Shown piece after piece: positions 1-10,737 of a stretch of DNA of 64,000 bases. The notes beneath the pieces are model-generated. The model was given only the letters and a program-made list of their open reading frames with translations, searched no databases and was not told where the DNA came from. Numbering within the stretch: position 1 is the first letter of the stretch; each line of letters opens with the position of its first letter. The DNA comes from Geosiphon pyriformis (lineage: Eukaryota > Glomeromycota > Glomeromycetes > Archaeosporales > Geosiphonaceae): contig JAAOMT010000134.1 in the NCBI GenBank assembly GCA_016748015.1, positions 198,184 to 262,183 on the forward strand, in the 5' to 3' direction. The translations under genes were made by a program, and so were the position numbers.

Positions 1-480
1 AAAAATTAAATTTTTGTTTTTTATACAAAAAATTTGACAACAAAAATTTTTTAAATTATATAATATTATTACTATTATAATAAAAATATTTTGTTATAAT
101 TATTATGTAGTTTTTTTTTAATTTTTGTTAATTTATATATAATATATTTTTTTTAAAAATTATACCAAATTTTATTTATTGTTGTTTAAATTTTTTCTAA
201 AACTATTTTTATAATTGTCTAAAGTAATTTTTAATCTAAAAATATAGAATGTTAATAAATTAGTAATAATATAAATTATTTAATAAATAAATTTTTTTTA
301 ATAAATTTAATTAAAAAATAATAATTTTATTTAAAAATAAATATTTTTTCTTAATATTAAAACTATTACATATATATATTTGTAGTTTTACAAGATAATA
401 TATTATTTTTAATATTTTTAAATAGTACTTATTATTATTATACAATGATATTTGTTTTTTTTTTTATTAGTGCTTAATGA
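1..480. repeat. AT-rich flank, inverted copy of 8086-8600
   Basis: No gene is visible. The stretch is almost pure A/T with homopolymer runs. Read on the minus strand it resembles 8086-8600 over most of its length, for example the segment around 340-420 and the one around 8105-8175, both containing TAATAGTTTTAATATTAA. Both copies lie directly downstream of a LINE 3' end, so this is part of a diverged inverted repeat rather than unique spacer. Confidence 0.6.
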
Positions 481-589
481 GTGAGATCCAAACACTACCT
501 AGTGCTATACATCAAAGAATTGATCTAAACTAGGCATGAATTATGCACTTTCTACACGTGACCAGTCACTTAGACTAATCAGAACAACA

Positions 590-1057
590 CTACACAGCTA
601 TATGAACTGATACCGAATCACTTAAACCTAAAAAGAACAAACAAGGCTTGTGAAAACCAAAATGAACACCTAAAGCATCAGTGATGCCAAGTAATCTAAC
701 CACTCCTGCAGAAAACCTTGAAGTCAAACCATGAATTGAGATGATGGCCAAACCATCCAGTGAGATCAATCCATTCTTTTCCATATAAGCACAATGCTTA
801 GCATGAACTGACCAGACACCCTCTCTGAAAGCAAGACCAAGAATGTACACAAACTTGACAATCTCTAAAACCACAATCTTGGGGTCACAAAAGATGCAAA
901 CAGCTTCACAAAACCAACTATTGAAAACAAAGCCCTTAAAAAGAGCCATAGACACAGAGGAATCAGAAACGTAGGATGACAACAATTGTAATATACCTGA
1001 GGAAGAAAGAGAGGAACCAGAAAGTGCCTTCCAGACTCCTACATAAGAATCCAGCAA
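590..1057 (-). pseudogene. LINE A ORF2 C-terminal domain
   Basis: An open stretch of 155 codons forms the C-terminus of ORF2 downstream of RNase H. It contains a run resembling AFREGVWSVHAKH and ends SDSVSVHIAV before the stop. I recognise this as the conserved end of Glomeromycotina LINE ORF2 proteins. Copies B and C carry the same end in decayed form (around 7780-7960 and 34440-34610). The function of this tail is not known. Between 1060 and 1660 the same protein continues in broken frames. Confidence 0.75.
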
Positions 1058-1663
1058 CTGATGTCAAGCGGATTTGTCAATCTTGCAGGAGAACGCATGA
1101 TCTGACACTTCTACCTCACCATAATATAAGTACAACACACTAGAATAATGTCTATTATAAAGGCACTTTCATACAGCAACTGGCAGCTAATGGTGCAAAG
1201 CCTTTATAAAGTAAGTACGCACACTGGCTAAAAGTCTACTGGTGAAATCTGCAGCCATGTGCAAATCAGGATGCCATACCAATGACAAACGGAGCCAATC
1301 AACCTCAAAAAACAAACTTCCCATCAAAACCTCAGAACCAAAACCAACCTTCTAGTGTGCATGACAAACAGAACAATAAATGTCATGAACAAAATGTCTT
1401 GAATTCCCAGAGACAATACCACTGTTAGCTGTCAAAAAATGTTCACTCAAGCGGGGGGAAAGAAAGATACCAATTGGAGAAAGAAGCAGCACCAGCAATC
1501 ATGTCAGCATGCTCATTTCTCAAAATGCCAGAATGATCTTTTACCTTGTGAAAACTGATCCCCAACTTCTTACTGCAAATCAAGTTGACAATATAACAAT
1601 ATTCGACCCAACATTAATTATGAAAATTGGAACACACCAGACCCAACTCTGACCTGCAAGCAT

Positions 1664-2356
1664 CTAAAGCTGATTGACTATTCGAAAACAATGAACAGAG
1701 CTTGAAGAGGGAACACACTCCAGAGCCAAGGCAATAGCCTGTAACTCCACCAAAGTAGACGACATCAAACCTGACACACTAATGCCCAAACCCAAGCTAA
1801 TGTCCTCAAAAAAAACAGCAGCACCAGCTCTACAGCCAACCGTGCCAAGATTACTAAGGGACCCATCCATATATACTGACAAACTATTAGCACCAGTTGC
1901 TAGGAGATGATCACAAACAGACACATATTCACCAAATTCAAGAATGTTCAAAGGACCACCATTACCCAAAACCATAGACTGAGCATAAGAAGATCCCACA
2001 TCATCGAGAAACAAAACAGAATGTTTGAACCACTCAGGAACAGGGCCACGAGGGTCCAATCTCTTCCATCACTTGAAGGTGTACCAATCATAAACAGCAT
2101 CATGATGGTCACAAAATTGATCCACAAAGGCAATATCATACTGCCAAAGGAAAGGGAGAAACCTGGAAAACCTTGACTCATCCAGAACTGTAGACATTAG
2201 TACTCCACCATGAAACCAAAAGAAATTGACCAAAGAGCCACCCAGAGACACATTGCAACCAAGAAGAACACAAATCATGCCTGCCAGAAAATTATTAGAT
2301 GCACTAACCCAAATACAGACAGAAAAACTCAATAGGTGAACAGGACGCCAACACAA
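1664..2356 (-). pseudogene. LINE A RNase H domain and RT-RNase H linker
   Basis: The residues SVYMDGSLSNLG carry the first RNase H Asp, and LVELQAIALALE carries the catalytic Glu. The third acidic motif, usually TDSQAALDA, is present in another frame just downstream and reads SNSQSALDA, so a 1-base frameshift and an Asp-to-Asn change are visible. RNase H degrades the RNA strand of the RNA-DNA hybrid during LINE replication. The linker ORF at 2069-2356 (NNFLAGMICVLLG and following) joins RT to RNase H in another frame. Inactive as it stands. Confidence 0.8.
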
Positions 2357-2359
2357 AAC

Positions 2360-4151
2360 TTACAAGTCATAAGATCTGTGGGAAAACAAATGACCCAAGA
2401 TACCACTAGAGTTCACAAAACTGACAAGAGAAGCAATTTTGCTCTCAGATTGAACTTGAAAAAATGACTTTAAACCATAAAATGAAGGGTGTTGAATTGC
2501 ATTATTAGGGAAATCGAGCAGCAAACCAGATTTGAGCTTTAAACCCTTATGAATTAGAGCATCCCATTTGCTGCACATGCCAACAGAAATAAAACTGAAC
2601 TGAGTTCTATAGCTGACTATTGGATGTAGAACTGCCAACACCAAATATAAGAACTGCTTATCCAAGACCACTTTCCTCAACACTAGATTGGTGAAAAAGT
2701 GAACATCCGAATACGCCTTAACCAAGCTAGGCTTCAGTCGAAAAAAAAATGCCCAGATATCAGTGAGATTCCCCCTTTTTGGCAATAGAAATGGGCAAAC
2801 TGCTGATAGAAAGAGAAGGATTGCTAACTCTGCTATTGATAGGAATGGCTACCATTTTGTTATTATTAATAGAGATGTCATTGACATGAAAAAATTCACT
2901 AGCAACATTAAGAATATGTTGAGTAGCTGTCTGACTGCTGCCAACTTAAATTGTATTATCAACAAAAGCACCAGCAGCAAAAAAAGAAGAAAACCCGGCC
3001 TGGGATTTGGAATGACCATTCTTGGAAACAAAGTGAGAATTCAATCTATACCCACATACATTCTCCTGTCTTTTGACTTCGCACAAAAGGAGATCATAAA
3101 ATATGTGCCAGAGAAGAGGAGAGAAGATCTTTCCCTGGTTCAAACCATCATGCACACTATAACCACTTGTCAACCCAAAATCTGTCATAACTTGGTTGGT
3201 ATGATCCCTATAAATACTGCCAAAAAACTGAATAAATTTGCTACACATCTTAATCCTAACCAGACTCTTCTCGAGATGCTCCCAGCTGACTGAGTCATAT
3301 GCTTTTCGCATGTCTTAAAGAACCAGCCAGAGCTTCCTGTTTTTTTCCAAAGCATCTTCGACTACCAATCCAATTGCAAAAATAGGAGACTGGATTGTTG
3401 TACCCTTCAGAACTGAAAAATTGTCCTTTCGAAGAACATCAAAAGTGCTGTATGCTAAAGAAATCCTGTTAGAGAGGATCTTGGAAAGAATCTTGCAAGC
3501 TGTCTCGATCAAGACAATAGGATGTGTATTTGTCAGAACACCTTCCCACTCATAAGGTTTGGAAATCATTGAGACCCATGCTTCCTTTCAAGGGCTAGGC
3601 ACCAATTCTCTGGACAAACAAGAGTTCAAAAGCACCAGCAACATATTCAGAACAGACCTATCACAGTGTTTCTAAAGCTTATTTGAAATACCCGACAAAC
3701 TAGCTGTTTTACCATTTGGAAGCTTAGAAACCACTCTGAAGAACTCATCATACCCAATTGAGCACATAATCCCAGAAAAAGCCTCATTAAAAACATACTC
3801 CAATAGTTGATATTGGCAATGCCAATCAACCGAAATATTATCAACCACCCAACACTTTCTAGTCCAACTCTTCATAATTGCATTCACCTTAGACTTAACC
3901 AGATCAGGTTCCAAAACCAACTCATCATCAACCACCAAATAATTCAACACAACCTTTTGAAATGGACGTTTCAATACACTTCTTATCATATGACCCTTAT
4001 TTATTTCAAAGCTTTCCATCTTCCTGCTTATGGCAGACCTGATGTTTGCCTCTTTAGCACTCTGAGACTCAACAAGTTTAGATGCCCAATAAGATTTTCT
4101 AACACCCAAAAGAGCAGAACAAACATGACCAGATTCCACACCAGAGTCCAC
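2360..4151 (-). pseudogene. LINE A reverse transcriptase, broken
   Basis: The domain runs over several frames: 3672-4151 (N-terminal fingers, including GYDEFFRVVSKLPNGKTA), 3315-3569 (PYEWEGVLTNTHPIVLIETA, then KILSKILSNRISLA), 2946-3311 (MRKAYDSVSWEHLEKSL, GLNQGKIFSPLLW, and AGAFVDNTI as the active-site motif) and 2360-2785 (thumb, including KAYSDVHFFTNLVLRK). The catalytic F/YxDD is FVDN, a D-to-N change matching a G-to-A transition. The RT would copy the element's RNA at a nicked target. Plus-strand ORFs over this region are shadows. Confidence 0.88.
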
Positions 4152-4382
4152 CAGATTCTAAACAATTAAAGCATTAACACTGTCCACAGAAGCCCAACAT
4201 TTCATAAGAGAAGCAAAATCCACAGCACACCCTACACAAGATGCCTTAATAATCTTCGAAACCAGAAGCTCCAATTTGTAAAACCTTGAGGAATCTTTAG
4301 TAAAGACATCATTAAATTCCTTGAACAATTTTTTCTTGAATACCTCACCAGCTGAAAGAACTATTATCTTGCAAACAATGCT

Positions 4383-5270
4383 TCACATCACATCCAAATC
4401 TGAAAGCTTCGCAGAGGCAGCAAACTCATCTGAGAACATTGTAGCATTGGCCGACATAGCATCTTTAAAACTGTTCCATTTAATCTTATCAGCACTCTTG
4501 AAATCAAATTTCCATTGGTCCCTATTTGCTTGCCTGTGAAGAAAGTTTAACTGCGTATCCAAAAGCCCACCCAAACCTACAGCCATTGAAACAGCCTGGT
4601 GATCTGTGTCAAAATGCTTACTGACATCCAAAACCTCACAATTCACTATTGCATCGACCAGATTTGGAGAAACAAACACATAATCAATTGTCTTCATGAC
4701 ACCCCTATAATTTGCCCAGGTGGGCAATTTTGAAGCTGGGCTTCCAGCCAAAGAATTCACCAGACCCAAGTCCAGACACTTTTTAAAACTTGCACACTTA
4801 CAAGAACCGTCTTCATTGAAATCACCACCGAGAACAATAAAAAAAGATTCATTAACAGCTTTTGCAATGAGAGAGTTGACTTCACCAGCTTGAAAAAACC
4901 ATACTGCTGAGGAAGCACCAGCATATAGTCCCAGAATAGACACCGAAAGTTTATTTTTGAAAAGTAACTTAATAGACAAGAGCCAACTAGGCACTTCTGA
5001 GACCCTGTACACATGTCTCGCCAAAGAAGAATTCATGATGACCACGACACCAGCACCCAAATAGCCAGATTCCAGGCCAGAGGTAAATACCCGCACACCA
5101 TTAAATTTGTTGACAATCCAGGGACGAATCTTCCCTTTTAACTTTGATTCTGTAAAAATAGAAATTAAATTGTTCCTTTCCATATGCCAATGAATAATAT
5201 CATCCTGTTTTGCAGGATTGTTCATTTCTCTGACATTGCAAGTAGCAATATTCCAAACCAGATTGTTCAT
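4383..5270 (-). pseudogene. LINE A ORF2 N-terminus: EEP endonuclease domain
   Basis: An open frame of 295 codons begins MNNLVWNIATCNVREMNNP. EEP catalytic motifs are visible: FTESKLKG (metal-binding Glu), VLGGDFNEDG (Asp and Asn) and FDTDHQAVS (Asp-His). The domain nicks target DNA to prime reverse transcription. The frame ends at a TGA where copies C and D read on, consistent with a TGG-to-TGA change. The start overlaps the ORF1 stop by four bases (ATGA at 5267-5270). This domain itself looks catalytically complete. Confidence 0.9.
5267..5270 (-). promoter_or_regulatory. ATGA stop-start overlap between LINE ORF1 and ORF2
   Basis: ORF1 ends ...SSQ-TGA and ORF2 starts ATG within the same ATGA. 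Such overlaps are known in other two-ORF LINEs, where ORF2 is translated by termination-reinitiation. In copy C the same site reads ATAA. Confidence 0.7.
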
Positions 5271-7060
5271 TGAGAAGAAAAAGAATTTAAACCTGCACTA
5301 AAACTGTCCACTTTGGCCAAAAGACCCAGAACTGTTTCCATCAGACATTTCATGCTGTCTTTCAACTTGGATACCAAAGATACATTAAAAGACATTGCTC
5401 CTGAAACAACTTCACCACTAGTGGCTGTACCTGAACTCTCACTTATCACTATATCTGCTTCTTGATTCTGTAATAAAGGGGTCACCAACGGCTGACATTC
5501 AGGACTTGGCTGGAAAACCATTGGCCCAAGTGCATCCAACCTTTTAGCCAGCTTACCCATCTGCTCTGCGAAGCTGGCAAGACTGTGCTCAAGAGCAACA
5601 AACATATCATTGACTTCTGTCAAAACTGGCAGAAATGGCTCCATCTCTGAAGAGGAACCAGATTTTGCCGAAACATTATGTCCAGAAAGAGGGGGAAAAG
5701 AAAACCCACTAGCAACCTTTGCCCAAGAGAGACCACCAAAAGAGACTGGATGAGCAACTGGAGCTAACCGTTTGGCATAGATGGCTGCCAATCTGCTCTT
5801 ATCTGTGTTAGACAGGACTCTATGCAAAAACAAACCTGAGGAAACTTTCCCACCAACCGCACAACCCAATGATATATGGCCTGATTTCTCACACTTGGCA
5901 CACTTAGCTGAGACAAGACGAAACCAGTATAGATTGGTGCCCCTTAACACTGGCGTGGTTTCCACGATGGCATTCAATGACTTAGCAGAATCAAAACAGA
6001 TGACAGTACACTTAGCCCTAACATATGTAACTGGATGACAATCGATGACACACGTCTTCCCATCCACTGAACCAATAAAATCCCAGATGTTATGAGCAGT
6101 CGTTCCCATTGGCAGAGTATAGAGCAGTGCCCTATGCTGGTTCCTTGCATCCCATGATTCTTTGTCCAAATCCGATCTAGCTACCCACACAGCATCCTTC
6201 CCAATTAAGATTGACCACTTTGTTGCGACCAAATCGGCATGACCTGATTGCTCAAACTCCACCACAGCTTTCTGCCACAGCCCCACCAATTACATCTTGA
6301 TCGACTTAATTATTCCAAACTCAGAGAGCGCAGCACGCACAGTCTCAGCTGATGTTCCAACTGGAATTTCTTTTAACACCACAGCCCAATCTAAGCGACC
6401 AGCAGATTTCTTAAGATCAATGTTTACCATAATTTTTGTGTCCTCAGCCTTTTTAGAAGTCTGCGCCAAGCTCGATTCGGACGTGAACATCCGCTCTGAT
6501 GATCCCAGCAAATTTTGAAGGGGTAGAGGTCTCCCCAAAACCATTGATACCTGAAAATAATTTCCTGACTGCAGAAAGTTTCTCTTGAAAAGATTTACCA
6601 GTTACTTTTTCCAACCCAATATTCAGAGCAAATAACTTATGTACAGGAATATTAACCAGATTTTTCAAAGAAGAAAGAAGTTCCAAATGGTCACCTGACA
6701 GAACATTACCATCATTATCATTACCCAGAAAATTAATTTTGCCCAGAGGTTTACCCAAAGCTTGCTTAGTAATTACCTTGGTATTTGGTTAATGTCTCTC
6801 CCTTCCAAAAGATCACCTTCTCCATAATCTACACTAGTTTTCTCAATCAAAAACTTTTTTTCCATGTTTACACTGTCGGACTTAGTGGTATTCCCAGCCT
6901 CAGACTCCCAAGAACCACCAACCACTTTATTAGACACAACCATTTTTTGAGCAGCACCATCCTTTAGAACACCACCTTTCCTCTTTTTCCTAGAAGCAAT
7001 GTCCTTACTAATAGTATCAGCACTAAAGCTCTTGGCAGACTCCTTCATTACAGCAACACT
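5267..7060 (-). pseudogene. LINE A ORF1: nucleic-acid-binding protein with CCHC knuckle
   Basis: ORF1 is spread over frames 6773-7048 (basic N-terminus with SRKKRKGG), 6453-6758, 6290-6544 (EIPVGTSAETVRAALSEFG, resembling an RRM-like fold) and 5267-6289. The last contains one zinc knuckle, CAKCEKSGHISLGC (C-x2-C-x4-H-x4-C, 5861-5902), and a C-terminal part with heptad-like helices (VNDMFVALEHSLASFAEQMG) likely to multimerise. LINE ORF1 proteins bind the element RNA. At least three frame changes break it. The homologous ORF1 of copy C at 8716-9669 is open over a longer stretch but much more AT-rich. Confidence 0.82.
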
Positions 7061-7190
7061 AGGACCAACAATGGTCTCATAATCAAGCAGAAAAAGTTTG
7101 GATTTATTGTACTGAATTGTAAAAAACTTCTTTTCAAAAAACTTTTGGCTCTTTTTCAGAAATTTGGGACAAAGGAAAGAAAGAAGTTTT

Positions 7191-7689
7191 TATATTTGTT
7201 GTTATGATAAAATAATATTTATTGTTAATAATATTTAATAATTATTATTATTATATAAATTATTATCTTTTTAAAATTATTATTATATTATATTATAATT
7301 AAATATATTATTTATAACTCTTATTAAATTTTTGAATTATAATATTATATATTTATTTATAATATTAATAATATTGCAAAATAAATAAAATAATTAAAAA
7401 CAATTGTATTTTAGTTATATATATATATAATATTTTTTAAAATAATTTTTTTTTGTAGAATTATTTAAATTTAGTTTAAATTAAACTTATATTTAATTAT
7501 ATATAAAAATACATAAATTATATTTAATTTTAAAACTTATAATAATTATATTATATTAATATAAGAATACTATAATAATAATTTTAAAAAAATAATAATT
7601 TACATAATAATTATCAAATAATATTAATAATAAACACTATTTTGTAATAATAACAAATATTATATTATAATAATAATAAGTTGATATAA
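7191..7689. other. AT-rich spacer without recognisable gene
   Basis: About 500 bases of nearly pure A/T with many TAATA/TTATA runs. It lies just upstream of LINE A. I see no ORF, repeat partner or LTR edge. Part could be decayed LINE 5' UTR. Confidence 0.5.
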
Positions 7690-8085
7690 AATTTGGAGAT
7701 AGTTTATTAGGTTAATGTGTAAATAATAAGAGTTAGATATAGAATATTTATAAAAAAAAAGGAGTTTGATTGATTGTAATGGTTTTGTGCTTCTTGATAT
7801 TCATGGTTTTTTGTCTTTAATTTTTGTTAATATTGTTATATTGCTTAAAATTGTTGATGCTTATGGCACTAGTTTTGGTTTTTATACATTCTGCAGTTTT
7901 TTTTCTGGTATTAATAGTATAATTTCTGTTATAATAGATTCATAGTGTTGTTTTGATTGACCCAAGTGGCTGGTTACATGTGTAAAATGCATAATTTGCA
8001 CTTAGTTTAAATTATTTAGCTTGATGTATTGTATTAGATAGTATTTGGGTTTTACTCATAAAATGTTAAAAAAAACAAAAAAAAT
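7690..8085 (+). mobile_element. LINE copy B, 3' fragment
   Basis: The plus strand encodes a decayed copy of the LINE ORF2 C-terminus (around GFVLLDIHGFLS and DAYGTSFGFYTFCSFFSG). The shared 3' UTR follows (GGCTGGTTACATGTGTAAAA, then GTATTTGGGTTTTACTCATA) and an A-rich tail. Only the last 400 bases are recognisable. It is in inverted orientation to copy A. Confidence 0.75.
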
Positions 8086-8600
8086 AGTAAGTATTATTTA
8101 AAAAAAATTAAAAATAATATATTATTTTATAAAATTATATATATATATATATAATAGTTTTAATATTAAAAAAAAACACCTATAATTTTAGTTATATTTT
8201 TGGTTTTATCTTTAAAAAACAATAAAAAAATATTTAATATCTAATAAATCTTTAATTAATTAAAAAAAATAAAAAAATAATATTAAGAATTAAATTATTA
8301 TTATAAATTTATTATAAAATTTACTTGTATTTATTCTTAAATAAAATTATTATTTATTAATTAAATTTTTTAAAAAATAATTTCAGATTAAAATTATTTT
8401 AATTATTATAAAATTATTGTTTTATTTAAAAAAAATGTTTGAAACTATTAATATTTTGTGTTTTTAAATTAAAAAAACATTTTAAACAATTGCAAAAATA
8501 ACTTTAAAAAAAATTTAATAATAGTAAATAAATTTTAGATTAGTTTTTAAAACAAAATATATTATATATAACAAAAATAAAACTTTTTTCTCTTGTTAAT
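8086..8600. repeat. AT-rich spacer between LINE B 3' end and LINE C 5' end
   Basis: No gene is visible. The stretch is the partner of 1-480 in inverted orientation. Since both copies follow a LINE 3' end, the sequence may be a common insertion target or part of a head-to-tail LINE arrangement. Confidence 0.5.
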
Positions 8601-8715
8601 CTCTTGACCATAATGAAAACAAAATATATACCAAAATTATAACTTTCTCTTTTTTTTCCCTGTTTTTTCCCTAGTTATTTCTTTAAATATATTTTTATTT
8701 ATTGTAATAAAACCA

Positions 8716-9860
8716 GTGGACTTGTCTACTGATGGTTCTAGCTTTGGCTTGGCTGGTTTAAAGACTTATTCTAATACTAAAAAGAAGCATGTAAAAAGTG
8801 TCTACTCTTATGGTATGTCATTTAAAAAGCCAAAAAAACTTGAAACTAGTAATATTGTAGTTGACTTATCTACTAATCCTATTAGTTTAGAGAATATTGT
8901 GAGCTCTAATATTAAACCTGTAGTGTCTTAAAAAAGCAATATTAATAGTATTACAAATAGTGTTAATGGTCTTTCAAATATTGAAAATATGAAAAATACA
9001 GTCATGAAAGAGACCAGTTATATTGATTTAGATGCTTTGGTGAATAACAAGATAGTAGATAACACTATGCCAAAAAAAACTTACACTCACACATATGTAT
9101 TAAGTTACCTGTCAGAAGTGCCAAAATTTGATGTAATGAATAATAATGATAACATATTAGAACTTTTATCTTCTAAATTTGTTGGCTCTAAGCAATTGCC
9201 AATTAATAAGTCATGGATTTTGGAAAAATGTAATTTTGTGCTAGTTAAGTTTTTCATATTAGATATTGAATTATCAGCTGTACTTAACAAAACTAATGAG
9301 GACAAATTGCTTTTTATTAAAAAAATTTTCTATTATATTGATGGTTTTGAAGAAGCTTTAATTCACTCAAAATTTTCTGGCATTATAAGATCTACTTTTA
9401 CTTTTGAATCAAGTTTAAGCAAAGCAAAAAATCTGGTTATTAGTAAAAAAATTTTGGTTAATAATAATATTAAGAAGATAAATAGTTGTTTAGATCAAGA
9501 AATAATTGTTAAAAAGATTTCAGTTAATTTTTCAAAGTCAGTTGTAAAGTTAGTTTTTTCTAAATTTGGTAAGATTGTATTAATCAAAATACAACTGATT
9601 GGTTTTTGGCAAAAGGCTCTAGTGGAGTATAAATCATCTAAGATAGCTGATTTGGTCACAACTAAATAATCTGTGCTTATAAAAAAGGATTCTGTTTATG
9701 TAGTGAAAGCAATTGGTAATAAACAAATATAGATGTTCAGAGATCAATATTGAGCTTTGTTGTACACTTTGTCTATTAGGACTACTGCTTATAATTTTTC
9801 TGATTTGTTGGATTTTTATGGTAGGAAAACCTATTTTATTGGTCATAACCTAAATTTATA
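8716..9860 (+). pseudogene. LINE C ORF1, N-terminal two thirds
   Basis: Two open pieces, 8716-8931 (starting MDLSTDGSSFGLAG) and 8989-9669 (226 codons), give the ORF1 N-terminus, followed by a decayed stretch to 9860. IQLIGFWQKALVEYKSSKIA aligns with MVGLWQKAVVEFEQSGHA of copy A, and GFEEALIHSKFSGIIRSTFT aligns with its GFGETSTPSKFAGIIRADV. Codons are strongly AT-biased, with Asn, Lys and Ile replacing other residues of copy A. A TAA at 8929-8931 and the G1 insertion at 9865 break the gene. Confidence 0.8.
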
Positions 9861-9864
9861 TGTA
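9860..9864. repeat. Target-site duplication, left flank of G1 (ATGTA)
   Basis: ATGTA precedes the LTR start TGTTAT; ATGTG follows the other LTR end at 27607-27611. One transition apart. Confidence 0.6.
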
Positions 9865-10715
9865 TGTTATTACAGTTGATTATTTGGGGTCTCGAATCAA
9901 ATAACAAACTCGTAACTTGGTGCTCAAAAGCTATTTCCATTGATGATGTTCTGAAAGTGTTGTATCTGAAGGTTTTGATGGAGTCTTTTGTATAATGAAC
10001 AGAGATTCAATAGTTGTTTTATCTATAGCTTCCCAGACTTACAAGTCTGTCAATTTTTTTCTCGGCTTAGTGGCCAGCAATCCTCTGGTAAGTAATCCAT
10101 ATCTTCTGTATGTGTCCTATTCTCTTGCAGAGGTCTTTTACCAGGCAATCCTTGATGTTAGTAATCAGTGCTTTTAATCAATTGGTTAGTGCACAATAAC
10201 AAAATCACAGAAAATAAAGAAAATAAAGAAATCTAAAGAAATAAGCCAAGGCGATTTGCAGATTAGTATCCCATCAATAACCATAATCAAGAGCTATTGT
10301 TCCAGCATGGTTAAGTATCAATTACTATCAACATGAAGTGTTAATAGTGGAGGGTGGATTGAGATATGGAATGATTATTTATTTGATAATTGTGTTTTTA
10401 GGCTAAGGATTCTGTAATATTGATTCTGTCTTTTTTGTTTTTAACATTACTGCTATATATACATATTTGAGATTCCTTAATTCCTCAATTCCTTGTGACA
10501 GAAATCTTGGAATTTTTGGAATCCTGCAATTCCTGATGAGAGGAATCTTGGAATTCTGGAATCCTGCGATTCCTCGTCAGAGAATCCTGAAATTCCTGGA
10601 ATTCTGCAATTTTTCTAAGAGGAATCCTGGAATTCCATATTTACTACATCTACCTCTGATTGACTAATATTTACTGACTAATAATACTATATTTTCCTAT
10701 ATTCTATATGTAACA
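9865..10715 (-). repeat. G1 3' LTR (851 bp)
   Basis: It runs from TGTTAT (plus-strand left end) to GTAACA at 10710-10715, giving the TG...CA termini of LTRs. It pairs with 26765-27606; every substitution in the ~230 bases I compared is a transition, plus a 3-base indel. On the element's strand the tandem array lies upstream of a TATATATAG motif (plus-strand CTATATATAC near 10450), as expected of U3. Confidence 0.9.
10488..10637. repeat. ~40-bp tandem repeat in G1 LTR
   Basis: About 3.6 units of 40-41 bases, each with GGAATCCTGCAATTCC-like and TCCTGGAATTCC-like half palindromes. The other LTR (27382-27528) has the same array. The ORF reading through it is an artefact of the repeat. Confidence 0.75.
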
Positions 10716-10730
10716 TTATTCTCTCCTTTT
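10716..10730 (-). other. G1 polypurine tract
   Basis: On the element strand AAAAGGAGAG followed by AATAA ends at the 3' LTR start, the expected position for priming plus-strand DNA. Confidence 0.7.
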
Positions 10731-10737
10731 AATATTA

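Larger units (their letters stand above)
480..7190 (-). mobile_element. LINE copy A, APE-type non-LTR retrotransposon, nearly full length
   Basis: In minus-strand order it has ORF1 with a CCHC knuckle, then ORF2 with an exonuclease/endonuclease/phosphatase (EEP) domain, reverse transcriptase, RNase H and a C-terminal domain. A 3' UTR ends near CTCACTCATTAAG and is followed by an A-rich tail. This order is that of APE-type LINEs with RNase H (I/Tad/R1-like groups). It is the least decayed and most GC-rich LINE in the window, but scattered stops, frameshifts and a changed RT active site make it non-autonomous. The same 3' end occurs at 7690-8085, 33961-34735 and 41536 onward. Confidence 0.93.
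8600..9864 (+). mobile_element. LINE copy C, first part (5' end and ORF1)
   Basis: A pyrimidine-rich leader (8640-8690) is followed by ORF1 homologous to copy A. The LINE is cut at 9864 by Gypsy element G1 and resumes at 27612 in the same ORF1 reading region, with a near-identical 5-base flank on each side. Confidence 0.85.

Noticed and set aside
2763-3293. 176-codon plus-strand ORF
   Set aside because: Antisense shadow of the LINE A reverse transcriptase, whose motifs are on the minus strand.
10488-10637. CRISPR-like array
   Set aside because: Units are directly adjacent with no spacers, lie in an LTR, and the genome is eukaryotic.
10467-10667. 66-codon plus-strand ORF in the G1 LTR
   Set aside because: It only reads through the 40-bp tandem array; the same ORF in 27358-27558 reflects the repeat, not a gene.
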